DNA of 64,000 bases from Colias croceus (taxonomy: Eukaryota; Arthropoda; Insecta; Lepidoptera; Pieridae). The notes beneath the pieces are model-generated. The model ran no database searches. It worked only from the letters and a program-made list of their open reading frames with translations, and was not told the DNA's origin. A program made the translations under genes and the position numbers. The stretch lies in assembly GCF_905220415.1 (NCBI RefSeq), contig NC_059552.1:1317001-1381000 (forward strand), read 5' to 3'. Shown in pieces: positions 10,503 to 20,696 of this stretch (position 1 is the first letter of the stretch; each line of letters opens with the position of its first letter).

Positions 10503-11168
10503 CGAAATCGGTACAATAACAAAGAATTTCAAAATGGCGCTGACTTTTTAAAATTTTGGTACCAGTTTCCTGTTTTGCGATCCCAGGGAGCCTCAGATAT
10601 CGATTTTGAACGAAATCGGTACAATAACAGAAAATTTCAAAATGGCGTTGACTTTTTCAAATTTTTGTAACAGTTTCCTGTTTTGCGATCCCAGGGAGCC
10701 TCAGATATCGATTTTGAACGAAATCGGTACAATAACAGAAAATTTCAAAATGGCGTTGACTTTTTTTCAATTTTGGTAACAGTTTCCTGTTTTGTGATCC
10801 TAAGGATCCTCAGATATCGATTTTGAACGAAATCGCTACAATAACAAAGAATTTCAAAATGGCGCTGACTTTTTAAAATTTTGGTACCAGTTTCCTGTTT
10901 TGCGATCCCAGGGAGCCTCAGATATCGATTTTGAACGAAATCGGTACAATAACAGAAAATTTCAAAATGGCGTTGACTTTTTCAAATTTTTGTAACAGTT
11001 TCCTGTTTTGCGATCCTAGAGATCCTCAGATATCGATTTGGAACGAAATCGGTACAATAACAAAAAAAATCAAAATGGCGTTGACTTTTTTAAATTTTGG
11101 TAACAGTTTCCTGTTTTGTGATCCTAAGGATCCTGAGATATCGATTTTGTACGAAATCGGTACAATTA
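10503..11168 (-). repeat. 108-bp satellite, inverted array of about six monomers
   Basis: After an abrupt switch at about 10503 (GGATCAC then GAAATCGG) the same monomer continues in reverse complement. AAAATGG anchors lie at 10531, 10639, 10747, 10856, 10964 and 11072. Together with the forward array it could form a hairpin with a stem of about 660 bp and almost no loop. The last unit runs out into an A run next to the palindrome at 11170. Confidence 0.95.
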
Positions 11169-11169
11169 A

Positions 11170-11235
11170 AAAAAAATTATACTGCGTCCATAGATAACAG
11201 GTATACCTGTTATACGGACGCAGTATAATTTTTTT
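11170..11235. repeat. 66-bp near-perfect palindrome
   Basis: The left arm AAAAAAATTATACTGCGTCC is matched by the right arm GGACGCAGTATAATTTTTTT. The centre is ACAGGTATACCTGT, with a few extra bases in the left arm (ATAGATA against TATA). It separates the satellite from the inverted right arm and may be a tiny MITE-like insertion or the apex of a foldback element. Confidence 0.85.
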
Positions 11236-11310
11236 AACAAAACGAGCCCAAACTCGGCACACCTAGCTCCACTCGTCTATGAGTTCCAGTACCAGTCTTC
11301 GAAGTACACT
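11236..11310 (-). repeat. Inverted right arm matching 8875-8962
   Basis: AACAAAACGAGCCCAAACTC, GGCACACCTAGCTC and AGTCTTCGAAGTACAC are reverse complements of parts of the left direct repeats. This makes 8853-11310 a structure bounded by inverted flanks about 75-90 bp long. Confidence 0.85.
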
Positions 11311-12511
11311 TTGGCAAGTACTTGTTTACCAAACAATCACTGTCCAATGAAATTAGATAAATGGTATCTACTTTTGTGACCATTCAACGTTACAAACTTT
11401 ACAAATCAAAGTAAAGTTAAAAAAAACATAGCAATAAAAATAAGCTCAATTATCAAGTCGTGTCAGTTTACTCATAATTTCGCCGCTTCGCGCATTTCGA
11501 TGTGTGTGTGAGCCGTGCACGTGTAGTAGTAAGACTCAATACCTAAAATTGATGCGCGTCAATTTGTAAATACGTCCTTAATACCACAGTTGATGCAGTT
11601 CATATTAATTGTAAATGAAAAATCGGATGCAAAGTCGGTGTCCAGGTAGGGTAGCAGTAGTGAGTCGTAAAGGCAGGTAATCAAAGTCCGGTGTGCAAGC
11701 GTTGGTTGGTAGTAATAACAGAGATCGTCAGTGTCCGTAATACGTAGCGAAAGTCGATAAAGATGAAGAAAATAAGTTAACCACAAGCACAAAGTCGAAT
11801 GTAACGTAACGAAAATCCTCAATCAAATGTCAAAAGTCAAACGACAAACATGACATTGTAATTAAAATTGAAGCGGCCAGCTACATTTCAGAAATATTCT
11901 TACAAAGTGCGGCCGCCATGAGTAAAAATGTATAGAATTACGGATTACCTAAATAAATAGCGTGCTAAAAAGTTAAAAATAAAATATGTAACGCAGTCAA
12001 CTTATATTTCTGATTCATAAAGCATTTGAATTTTGTATAAAACTAAAAATGAAAATAAATATTCATTCGTTTTAATCGATATATCGACTATTTTACTCCT
12101 GACAGCACTGACAATCTCTGCTTGATAAGACCGGTAGTCATAGAAATCTAAATAACAATGCCGTTAGTGAACATATTATCTTTTTTTTCAAACATTTGTT
12201 TTCCCATAGAATCAGAAGTCAATATTTTACCAAGAATTATTAAAAATAACATAATGAATTTTAAATTTATTATCATTTCTGTAAGGCCTTATTTATGTTA
12301 GGCCCAATTTCGCCATTCTCCTTTCATCGGTAAGTACCTAACTAGATAATAATTTTTAAAACTTAGTTAGAGCAAAAAAATGGCGCACAGATTTTGTTCG
12401 TGGTGTCTCCTCCATACGTAATACTATTATCTCAATGATGTAAACACTAAATAATAAGAACGGTACATAAATGTTTTATAAAACAGGACCTTGGATTCAG
12501 CACGTGTAACG
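11311..12511. other. Spacer, nothing coding recognised
   Basis: The part 11460-11540 is CpG-richer and includes GTGCACGTGT; 11908-11924 has GCGGCCGCCATGAG, which resembles a YY1/Pho-type core. Positions 12301-12324 are the inverted partner of the dispersed fragment at 6915-6951. No supported gene. Confidence 0.4.
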
Positions 12512-12545
12512 CTCCTGGTTGCCTAGCAACCAGATATCCCAGGAG
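12512..12545. promoter_or_regulatory. X-box-like (RFX) palindrome within a larger inverted repeat
   Basis: GTTGCCTAGCAAC at 12518-12530 fits the RFX X-box pattern of two GTTGCC/GGCAAC half sites, here with a TA centre. It lies in the perfect 17-base palindrome-like TGGTTGCCTAGCAACCA. An outer pair CTCCTGG (12512-12518) and CCAGGAG (12539-12545) overlaps it. A CACGTG E-box starts at about 12501. X-boxes normally sit close upstream of ciliary genes; no such gene is visible on either side. Confidence 0.45.
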
Positions 12546-13378
12546 TTTTGGTAATAAAGTCGATTTCTTGTAATCGGCTTGTAATGTTATGAAACGACAC
12601 ATCGATTAAAAAAATAATTAACTTTTTTTTAATACGAAAGCTTTTTGTGAAAAATAACTTGTAGTTCGGTTTATACTGGCTTGGCCGGCTGGCATTTGCC
12701 TATGTAAATATGTTCTGCGTTAATAAAATCATTATAACATTATTTATTTTCACACATGATTCAAATTTTATTCTCTCATACTTATTGTAGTCATAACTTC
12801 ATAAGCCAGTCATCCCGGCTTCGCTATGTTTCAACTGGGATGAAACATAAGATATCCAGGACACACATACTTCGAGATTTCTTAAATTATCAATTATATT
12901 CCCGAAGACATAATAGTCATATTTAATCAAATGCTTCCTATATTCTATTTCATCACTGAAATATATAACTTATTTAATGTAAAACTCGTAGTACTGTGAG
13001 TTTTATGTTTCAAGCACCACTCAGGTCATCTAAATCAGAAGAAATTTATTAAATACTAAATAGAGAGCAATAACCAGCATTCAACGATCCAGGTCAACTT
13101 TTCAGTGACATCTTGTTTCTCAGCTGAACTTTTACATCAAATAAGTAATATATTTCTTTGCTATTTATTATTTTATTAAGATAGCATTCCGCACGTGTAG
13201 CTTTCGGAGAAATGGTGTAAGTTCATGTTTGAAACTTATACTTACGATTAATTATATATAGGTATAGTTTATACATATTAGCTTTGTTGAAAATTTCACG
13301 CTTATTCGTACAGCTTTTATGTATACCGAAGAAGTAACAAACATACTTTCGAGTAGTGTTTACGTAGTTTATTTTTGA
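12546..13378. other. AT-rich spacer, nothing recognised
   Basis: No gene, RNA or classified repeat seen. Confidence 0.4.
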
Positions 13379-13425
13379 CTAGATCCGCCCCGGCTTCGCC
13401 TATGGTACCTACATTCATTAATAGC
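13379..13425 (-). mobile_element. Helitron 3'-end fragment
   Basis: Host A then CTAG at 13379-13382, followed by GATCCGCCCCGGCTTCGCC, is the inverse of the family-B terminus seen at 20368. The body beyond the hairpin is not recognisable. Confidence 0.5.
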
Positions 13426-13908
13426 ATGGATCACGTACAATGTACATATATATCAAACACTGAAATAATTTTATCGATAAGTCCAAGTTATGACATGGAC
13501 CTATATAATGATTATATTATTAGTAATTAATCAATTTGTAATATTACAAAAAAAACTATCACTGCACGGGATTCGAACCCACTTTATGTAAAGTGCCTTG
13601 TATATTTGGCATGTGCCTTGTATACTTTTATTAACAGGTTACAGATAAGCAGCAGTTCTCTGTTTCTTAAATTAGTAAGATCGAATATTTGAATGTGATA
13701 GGTTTCTGTTTTTGATCTATCCTCAAGGCTGTTAAGTTCCACGCCGATCGTTCCAAGCCTATAATTTCCAAACGGTTCAATTGTTTTAGGTAATTCGTAA
13801 TTCCGGTCGGAAACTGGCAAACTGAGATAGATCTGTTCGTTTGTCACAAAGTGTTAAATGAATTGAGAGCTTAGTCTTTACTCTTTGAATCATGTCTTTT
13901 ATAAATTA
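13426..13908. other. AT-rich spacer with an isolated B-box-like motif
   Basis: GGGATTCGAACCCA at 13568-13581 is the inverse of a tRNA B box. The surrounding bases do not fold into a T arm or a full tRNA, so it may be a decayed SINE or tRNA relic. Nothing else recognised. Confidence 0.3.
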
Positions 13909-14093
13909 CTAGCTGCTCCGCGCGGTTTCACCCCCGTGGCTCCACTCCTGTTGGTCGTAGCGTGATGATAATATACAGCCTTCCTCGATAAATCTAACAC
14001 CGAAAGAATTTTTCGATGAAAGTAGTTCCCGAGATTAGCGCGTTCAAACAAACAAACATACTCTTTAGCTTTATAATATTAGTAATTATAAGA
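13909..14093 (-). mobile_element. Non-autonomous Helitron, family A
   Basis: On the plus strand it reads A then CTAGCTGCTCCGCGCGGTTT, then CTCCTGTTGGTCGTAGCGTG, CCGAAAGAATTTTTC, CGAGATTAGCGCGTTC and CTTTATAATATTAGTA. This is the inverse of the family-A consensus. The 5' boundary is slightly degraded and is placed at the GA before T at 14094. Confidence 0.8.
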
Positions 14094-14587
14094 TAAGATG
14101 ATTTCCACTACGGTATTTAATAACATAATATGGTCCTATCTATATTATGTAGTCTGAAGAGATTAGAATGACTAGTGTTTACATGTGGCTTAACGCAAAA
14201 TTGACATAGAAATATCTGCATTAGCTTGCATTAATCAACTATGCTTAGAACGCAAATGTTGTTTAATCGAAAATAAAACTACCCTCATTTAGTTAATAAT
14301 TTTATTGACTAACTTTTGTGATTGACTCATTTTATAGATTCACTGTTTTATTACGTTCAATCACACTTTACCCCTAGTGTATCTTTTACTTCTAATACTA
14401 TAATAATAGAGGGTTGGGTTTCCAATAAACATTTTCACTATCCCCTTAATCTAGGTAAGCTATGTTACTAAACAGATAGGTGTAATTTATGTAGCTCATT
14501 GCTGTTTAGACTAATTGAACCAATTTAGACACTGGTCCTGTTATAGGTTTGATAAATGGAGGCGCATTGACAATAGTCATTATAACA
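14094..14587. other. AT-rich spacer, nothing recognised
   Basis: No supported feature. Confidence 0.4.
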
Positions 14588-14805
14588 TCCATACGTAGTA
14601 ATATTATAAATGCGAAATTAACTCTGTCTGTTACTCAATCACGCCTTAACTATACTGAACCAATTTGCATGAAATTTGGTATAGAGATATTTTGATACCC
14701 GAAAAAGGACATAGAATAGGTTTTATCCCGGAAATCCCACGCGAATGGAAACTATATGCGGGTTTTTCTTTTACTGTGCGGGCGATGCCGCGGGTGGAAA
14801 GCTAG
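14588..14805 (+). mobile_element. Lep1-type non-autonomous Helitron
   Basis: It starts TCCATACGTAGTAATATTAT after host A and ends GGGCGATGCCGCGGGTGGAAAGCTAG before T. The internal text AAATGCGAAATTAACTCTGT and CATGAAATTTGGTATAGAG matches the inverse of 1891-2136. Both ends are intact, so the boundaries are reliable. Confidence 0.88.
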
Positions 14806-15384
14806 TGTTTTAATAAATAAACCTGTGTTCCTTAGGTGTTATATGTGAATTATTCCTTGCTGATAATATGTTTCTTGTATTTACATTTTCAGCTTAATAG
14901 TAAATAGGCTCAGAAACTACTTTATGCTTAGAATGCTATGTATTGATTAATTTATTCGTTGAAAGATGAGGTCTTTCAAAATTAACAAGAAAAATATACC
15001 CTAGTAGATTACATATTATTTAGTATAACATTTGCTTATCAGTAGAAAGTGATGTCTTGATCTCTTTGTGACATTGATGTTGTGTTCCTCACAGTCCTCC
15101 TCCCTCCTACATTTGAATTAACTTTAATGTTTTATCTATATGTAAATGTATAATTTCCTATATTTTGTACATTTAATAAATACCTTTACTAGTATTTGTT
15201 GCTACACTTTTTATGGAGAATTGATTTGTCTTGTGCAAGTACTACTTTAACTTATTGTAACAGGTTTTAATTTATAACAATGTGTTCCTTTCTTTATGTG
15301 TGAATTGTTTCTCGAGTTATTGTCTTGTGAATCTGTCAGTGAGCATACTAATCTTTCAAACTCGTAGTTTTTTTTACTTGTACA
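14806..15384. other. AT-rich spacer, nothing recognised
   Basis: No supported feature. Confidence 0.4.
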
Positions 15385-15564
15385 TCTTCTTAATATATAT
15401 AAATCTCGTGTCACAATGTTTGTCCTCAATGGACTCCTAAACCACTTAACCGATTATAATAAAATTCGCACACCATGTGCATTTCGATCCAACTTGAGAG
15501 ATAGGATAGTTTAAATCTCAAATCGTTTTAGAGAAAGCGGGCGAAGCCGCGGGCGGTAAGCTAG
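15385..15564 (+). mobile_element. Non-autonomous Helitron, family B, complete
   Basis: It begins TCTTCTTAATATATATAAAT after host A and ends with the hairpin GCGGGCGAAGCCGC and GGGCGGTAAGCTAG before T. The core is TCGTGTCACAATGTTTGTCC. The copy at 63616-63792 is nearly identical, so this family was probably active recently. Confidence 0.9.
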
Positions 15565-16299
15565 TAATATTTATAATAATGTTTATGTTGATTTTTAACA
15601 TAATTTCATCTAGTTGTGTATAAAACTTAAATAATCAAGTATTCATGAGACAGATGTTTGCCTGTACAGTATGCACTTTTAAGTTGTGCTTTTGTGTGTA
15701 TTTAGTACATAGGTATCTAATGAAATTTCGGATATGATTTTAGGGTTTCAGGATGTCTGTAGAGGGTAAAATAAAAGATTCAGTTCGAAATTTATAGTTT
15801 ATATTAGATTTATAATAAGATATGTAGTCTACAAAATTTCACAAATTTTCACAACGTTATTTGAACCTAAAGCGTCTACCCATTTTAATATGAAAATAAA
15901 ATTATCGAAATAACTGGATCTACGTACGATGGGGGCTGATTTTACGTAACCTTTATTTTTTAAAATATAATCTAATAGGCAGTTTTTAATCCTCGCGTAT
16001 CTTTACATGAGTAAGTCAAAAACTAATAACGGTAAAAAAATAAAAAAATATGAATTCATAAAACCAGCCCCCCGTTGAACGAAATAACAATACCGTCCCA
16101 TACAAATACAATAATATTTATTATCGTTATATTTAACTAGAGTTATACAGAATAATGATTCCTATGAAATATAATTATGCATTTATTAAATTTATTCAAT
16201 ATAATAATAATAATACTTAATAAGTATCAATAGGTAATGGTTAGTCAATGTCGTGCTACAAACTACTATATTTTATAATAATAATAATAATGAATGAGT
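15565..16299. other. AT-rich DNA downstream of mex3
   Basis: No gene recognised. (ATA/TAA)n tracts start at about 16200. The distal part of the mex3 3' UTR may reach into this interval, since several minus-strand AATAAA-type signals occur (for example TTTATT on the plus strand near 15951), but none can be singled out. Confidence 0.4.
16200..16296. repeat. (ATA)n-rich microsatellite patches
   Basis: Short runs of AATAATAATA occur at about 16201-16215 and 16275-16292, with further ones at about 16436-16456 and 16909-16922. They may lie in the mex3 3' UTR. Confidence 0.7.
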
Positions 16300-17232
16300 C
16301 GTATTATTTCTTTATTATTTATTACTTTAAATTTATTAGTCGATATTAACCACTAAACGAGCACACGGCAGCCTCGGTCCGCGCAACGCTTGCGCGGGCG
16401 CACATAATCACAAAAAAACATCGTCAACACATAAAATAATAATCAATAATAATAATCGTACAGATAAAAATCATTCATAAAAACATTACAATAAAAATCT
16501 AAACATTAAAACACACTTAAAACAAACATTATATTAATATTATCATAATCATAGTGTGTACGTATGTATAATATCATTTAAGCGAATAATCGTATAGTCA
16601 AAATAATGAGCATGGGTCGCGGGGGAGCGGTGCGGGCGGCGCGGTGCTGCGCGGGCGCGGGCCCCTAGCGGGCGCGGCCCGGCGCGCGCGGCGGCCATTT
16701 CACTACGCTTAACTACCCACAGTCGCACAACAACACGTCAACACCCCTGCACTCATTACCTATCAACAACACATTGGCTAAGGCCGCTCCGCGCGGCTCG
16801 CTCCCCGCGCCGCCCGTCCCTCGCTTTAATTATATTACGATATCTTAATATTTTACGCTACTACGTTAGGTAAGCTTTATAAATTTTCGATTTCTCATTT
16901 ATGCTATCAATAATAATAATAATTATACAACTTTTTTTAAATTTTATGCATTTTTTTTCGAAATTCTATCGTAACGTACCTCGACTCTCTCTGTGGCGAC
17001 GAGCGTTGCGGTCGCTCGACGCCATAATAAAAAACGTTCATAATAAGAAAATATATCGTGAGTAACTCTGCCGACTTACGATAGGTACGGCGCGGCGGAC
17101 GGGCCGTGCCGGCGAGGCGCCGACTTTTGGCACCAGGATTTCGATTACGCGATTTTTTTTTTATTATTTTCGTAACGATTTAAGTAAAAAAATCGAGCCC
17201 GCGATGACGGGAATGCGGCGCGCCGCACTGAT
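16300..17232 (-). other. Probable mex3 3' UTR with GC-rich block
   Basis: This is the sequence directly after the mex3 stop codon on the minus strand. AT-rich segments alternate with very CpG-rich ones (16611-16695, 16783-16825, 16988-17020, 17085-17125). The 19-base hairpin CCGCGCAA-CGC-TTGCGCGG lies at 16379-16397. MEX-3 genes are known for long, conserved 3' UTRs, so an extended UTR is expected. The actual cleavage site is not determined. No other gene is visible here. Confidence 0.45.
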
Positions 17233-18113
17233 TTACGAGAGTATGCGAATGGCTTGATGCGCTGGCGCAGCGCAGGCGGGGCACGGCGCGGCCGTCGCGG
17301 CGAGTCTCTGCGCGCACTCCAGGCAGAACAGATTGTGGCCGCACGGCACTAGCGCCGCCGCCACCCCGCGCTCGCCGCACACGGCACACGTGCGCGCGGG
17401 AGACGCGGCCGGCGATGGCCTGGGTGGGCCCCACGCCCACACGCCGCCCGCCCCGGGCGACTCGAAAGACGGCGACTCGCCGAGCCCTTCGTCACGCTCC
17501 GTGGATGACCAGATGCCTAGCAGATCGCCGAGCCTGCCAGAGGAGCCGCCTGAAGAGCAGGATCCGGCCGACGAAAACGCGGCCTCTTGCTCAGGGCGCA
17601 GCAGCGAGGCTAAACCCGCACGATATAACTGCGCGAGGGGCTCCCCCTCGCTCCCGGGCGCGCCGGTGCCCGTCGCCGCACCTCCGGCTGCTCCAGTGCG
17701 TAAAGCGATGTGCGCTTCGATCTCTTTGCGGGCCGCTTCCACACTCTCTGGCAGCCCGGTAACCTCGAATACCGGCTCGCGTTCACGCGAAGGTGTCACA
17801 ATGTATGTGTGTGTCGTATGCTGGATGCGCTTGATGGTAGCTCCTTTAGGGCCGACTACGAGGCCGACGACACGGTAGGGCACACGCACTTGTGCAGTGA
17901 CGTGGCCGGGCGCGCCGGCGGGCGGCGGCGGGGCGGCGCCGCACTTGCGGGACGCGCGGATCTGTGAGAAGTGCTCGGCGGCGGAGAGGATCTCGCGTTT
18001 AGCACGCGCGACGTCCTCCTTGCGTCCCGTGACTACGAACACGGGCTCCTCACCGCGCACCGGTGTCTTGATGTAGGTGTTTGTCTTTGCGCGTAGAGCT
18101 TTGATCTTGCATC
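17233..18113 (-). CDS. mex3: RNA-binding protein MEX-3, 3' terminal coding exon (partial gene)
   Basis: This exon encodes the last 292 residues (plus a split Gly) of a MEX-3 family protein, a cytoplasmic KH-domain RNA binder and predicted RING E3 ligase that acts in post-transcriptional control. Counting from the first whole codon (Cys): residues 1-55 are the second half of KH1 (CKIKALRAKTNTYIKTPVRG and following), and 70-138 are a complete KH2 with GPKG at 87-90. Residues 139-241 are a low-complexity Gly/Ser/Pro linker with the motif EGLGESPSFES. Residues 242-280 are a C3HC4 RING with Cys 242, 245, 257, His 259, Cys 263, 266, 277 and 280, and the protein ends HQAIRILS-stop. The phase-1 acceptor at 18114 splits the final Gly of the KH1 GXXG loop. 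The 17 residues open upstream of it are intronic. GC content is far above the flanks. The plus-strand open frames across it are shadows. Confidence 0.93.
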
Positions 18114-18131
18114 CTGAAACAAAAGAAAAGG
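18114..18131 (-). other. Splice acceptor and polypyrimidine tract of mex3 last exon
   Basis: On the minus strand the intron ends CCTTTTCTTTTGTTTCAG, followed by GATGCAAG. The exon then supplies GA to a codon begun by G in the upstream exon, restoring the Gly expected in the MEX-3 KH1 GRQG loop. This is why the coding start is set at 18113 and not at the ATG at 18165. Confidence 0.88.
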
Positions 18132-19613
18132 AAATTAAAATGTGTGCACGCGTATTGTCATTCATAGAAATGCGGAATCGTCATAATATTCAAGGACATA
18201 ACGGCCATTTGCAGGTTTCGCAGAGTTAAAGGCCGTCGTTCGCTCCGGTTAGAGTTTGCCAGAGGTCTGTAAACCGGCGCGCGATGCCAGACGTCGCCTC
18301 ACCCCCTTTCCGTCATGCGGTTACTGGAGTACGTCACTTGGCGCCGGATCGCCTTGTGAAACGGACGTGCTCTGATTGAATAAAATAGTCATTGACATAT
18401 CCACCCGCAAATGCCTTGTCAATTATTGGATATGTACATATTATTATTCCGCATGTTTCGAATAGTGCAATTTCATATACGAAAGTATGCAATTCATTCC
18501 GAATTCCATTAGATATTAAAAGCTCGTCTAATTCCCTAGTGGCTTGCATCTCTTACGAGCATGCTGGTTAGCACATATCTCCATCTCGCTCGTGACCCCA
18601 ATGCGGCAAAAACAACGTGGCGTGAGGCCTGTCGCTTGGATACGCAGGCCACAATCAATACGATTGTTTTCTTAAGATTTTTACTCTGCAGAATCATTGT
18701 AGTATTTATTTTTAATTTACTTTTCTGTATGAATGTGGAAATGCTTATATATTTATTATACGTCCAGACAATTGAAATAGAGCACGAGGAAAATATATTT
18801 CTACGAGAGACATAGGAATGGGGAAAATGCAACTTCGTAATTTGTTTGTGACGGGTGTATAAATCAATGCTCGTTATACTATGTTGAATATCTTGAAAGC
18901 AATAAATTCCTCCTTGCGGATAAATACGCATCCCCTCAGTTATAAATGGGAAAAGCCTGAGCTAATGGAGGGTAGTTTTTATGAATCATCGACTTAAGTA
19001 TACAAATTATGTATTTGTTTATTCATTGTCACGTTTGGGAGAAACAAATTCACATTATTCCTTAGAATTTTGAGACATAATATAGTAATTCAATAAAAAA
19101 TATGATTTCTGAATGGGGACTATCTAGGGACACAGGGCTCAGTAAAATAAATAAAAACAGTATGAAGTTGAAAACAGAGATCATTAAAGATAGTCAACAG
19201 AGTGCAATGGCCAAAGCAGTGAAGATTTAAGCCGCACAATACAGCTCTTTGGCGCTTGGCCAGCGATATTGTACCGACAAATTAACGAAACTACAGCCTG
19301 CGGGACAAACTAGTGCTATACTAAATGACTTGCGATTTGCGAAAGCCGAAACCGTCTGCGATTAGAACTCTTGTTTTGCTAACTTTTGGATACTTGTCTT
19401 GTATGACATTTCACATTTAGTGGAAAACGGTGTCATTTTGATCTTTATCGGAATTCTATGTATGCTAACTTTGGCATATTCAAATTTAATAGTTGCATAA
19501 ATATCAAATCATCTGGAAGTCTATTTTTATTATTCAAACAAATGAAACTGTAAACAATACAGTGACTTTGATTTTAAAATACAACATTTAACCTGCTAAT
19601 AAACTATATAGTA
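18132..19613. other. Probable mex3 intron, nothing else recognised
   Basis: The region 18220-18360 is CpG-richer than the rest. The short open frames on both strands at 18334-18931 have no recognisable domain and overlap each other. No upstream mex3 exon was found. Confidence 0.45.
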
Positions 19614-19822
19614 CTAGCTTTCCGCCCGCGGCTTCGCCCGCGTTTTCAGAGAAAACCCCGCATAGTTCCTTTTCCCGTGGGATTTTCGGGATAAAACCTA
19701 TCCTATCTCTCAAGTTGGATCGAACTGCACATGGTGTGTGAATTTTATTATAATCGGTTAAGTGGTTTAGGAATCCATTGAGGACAAACATTGTGACACG
19801 AGATTTATATATATTAAGAAGA
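19614..19822 (-). mobile_element. Non-autonomous Helitron, family B, chimeric 3' part
   Basis: It is the inverse of the family-B consensus at its 5' end (ATTAAGAAGA before T). The 3' part is TTTCCGCCCGCGGCTTCGCC followed by CCGCATAGTTCCTTTTCCCG and GGGATAAAACCTATCC, as in Lep1-type copies. It thus joins a family-B 5' section to a Lep1-like 3' section. Confidence 0.8.
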
Positions 19823-20165
19823 TATTATGTACTTATGAACGTTTCAATGCTATTCATACCGAAACACATTGCAGAATACCACCAGTTATGTTTTAAAGGA
19901 AAATACTAATCAAAGAACTATTTCTTTGTTCTCTATTTGTATTGAAATGAAATTTATTTTTCAAACAAAAATTCAGCACAGAGGTTGAACATTAAATATA
20001 CAAAGCGTCCACGTTTTATTATTCAAACGCGCGAGATTAATGTGAGCCTACACGACATATACCTTGTATACGTCACGGTTGTACGAGGCTTTTAATTTTA
20101 TATTTATTGAATACTTCCACAGATTATTAATGGGAGAGAATTAAATTGTATTATCAATTCAGTTA
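19823..20165. other. AT-rich spacer, nothing recognised
   Basis: No supported feature. Confidence 0.4.
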
Positions 20166-20327
20166 TCTATACTAATATTATAGACCTGAAGAGTTTGTTC
20201 GTTTGTTTGAACGCGCTAATCTCAGGAACTACTGGTTCGATTTGAAAAATTATTTCGGTGTTAGATATCATCACGCTAAGACCAACAGGAGCGGAGCAAT
20301 GCGGGTGAAACCACGGGGAACAGCTAG
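20166..20327 (+). mobile_element. Non-autonomous Helitron, family A, internally shortened
   Basis: It starts TCTATACTAATATTATAGAC after A and ends GCGGGTGAAACCACGGGGAACAGCTAG before T. It lacks the 'CCCATTTATCGAGGAAGGC' section found in longer copies: GTGTTAGATATCATCACGCT joins directly, at the repeated ATA(G/T)C. Confidence 0.85.
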
Positions 20328-20367
20328 TAAGAGATAAGATATGAAGTTCCTTATAACTTATAAGTAA

Positions 20368-20696
20368 CTAGTGGTCCGCCCCGGCTTCGCCCGTGGTCTA
20401 CATGTTTAAACTATCCTATCTCTCAAGTTAGACCGAACTGCACATGGTGTGCGAATTTTATTATAATCAGTTAAGTGGTTTAGGAGTCCATTGAGGACAA
20501 ACATTGTGACACGAGATTTATATATATTAAGATAGTGGTCCGCCCCGGCTTCGCCCGTGGTCTACATGTTTAAACTATCCTATCTCTCAAGTTAGACCGA
20601 ACTGCGCATGGTGTGCGAATTTTATTATAATCAGTTAAGTGGTTTAGGAGTCCATTGAGGACAAACATTGTGACACGAGATTTATATATATTAAGA
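20368..20696 (-). mobile_element. Tandem pair of family-B Helitrons, head to tail
   Basis: Two nearly identical units occupy 20368-20532 (165 bp) and 20533-20696 (164 bp), both in minus orientation, with no host DNA between them. Read on the minus strand, the right unit ends CCACTA, lacking the last G of CTAG, and the next base pair is the TC start of the left unit. Only the outer ends keep the normal A^T flanks (A at 20367, T at 20697). The units differ at very few positions (for example CTGCACATGG versus CTGCGCATGG). The arrangement fits rolling-circle read-through. Confidence 0.9.

Noticed and set aside
9769..10519. Long open frames (up to 177 codons) with repeated KSQRHFEI...CYCTDFVQNRYL peptides
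   Set aside because: They arise because the satellite monomer is 108 bp, a multiple of three. The frames exist on both strands, and variants and single-base insertions are not constrained by frame.
13568..13581. GGGATTCGAACCCA as part of a tRNA gene
   Set aside because: The bases around it do not pair as a T stem or acceptor stem, and no A box lies at the right distance on the minus strand.
17333..17967. Open frames of 85-181 codons on the plus strand opposite mex3
   Set aside because: They mirror the GC-rich coding exon on the minus strand and have no domain. The minus frame has clear KH and RING motifs.
18114..18165. ATG at 18165 as the start of the mex3 protein
   Set aside because: The 17 codons it adds are not MEX-3-like and cover a perfect polypyrimidine tract and CAG acceptor. 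KH1 would lack its first half.
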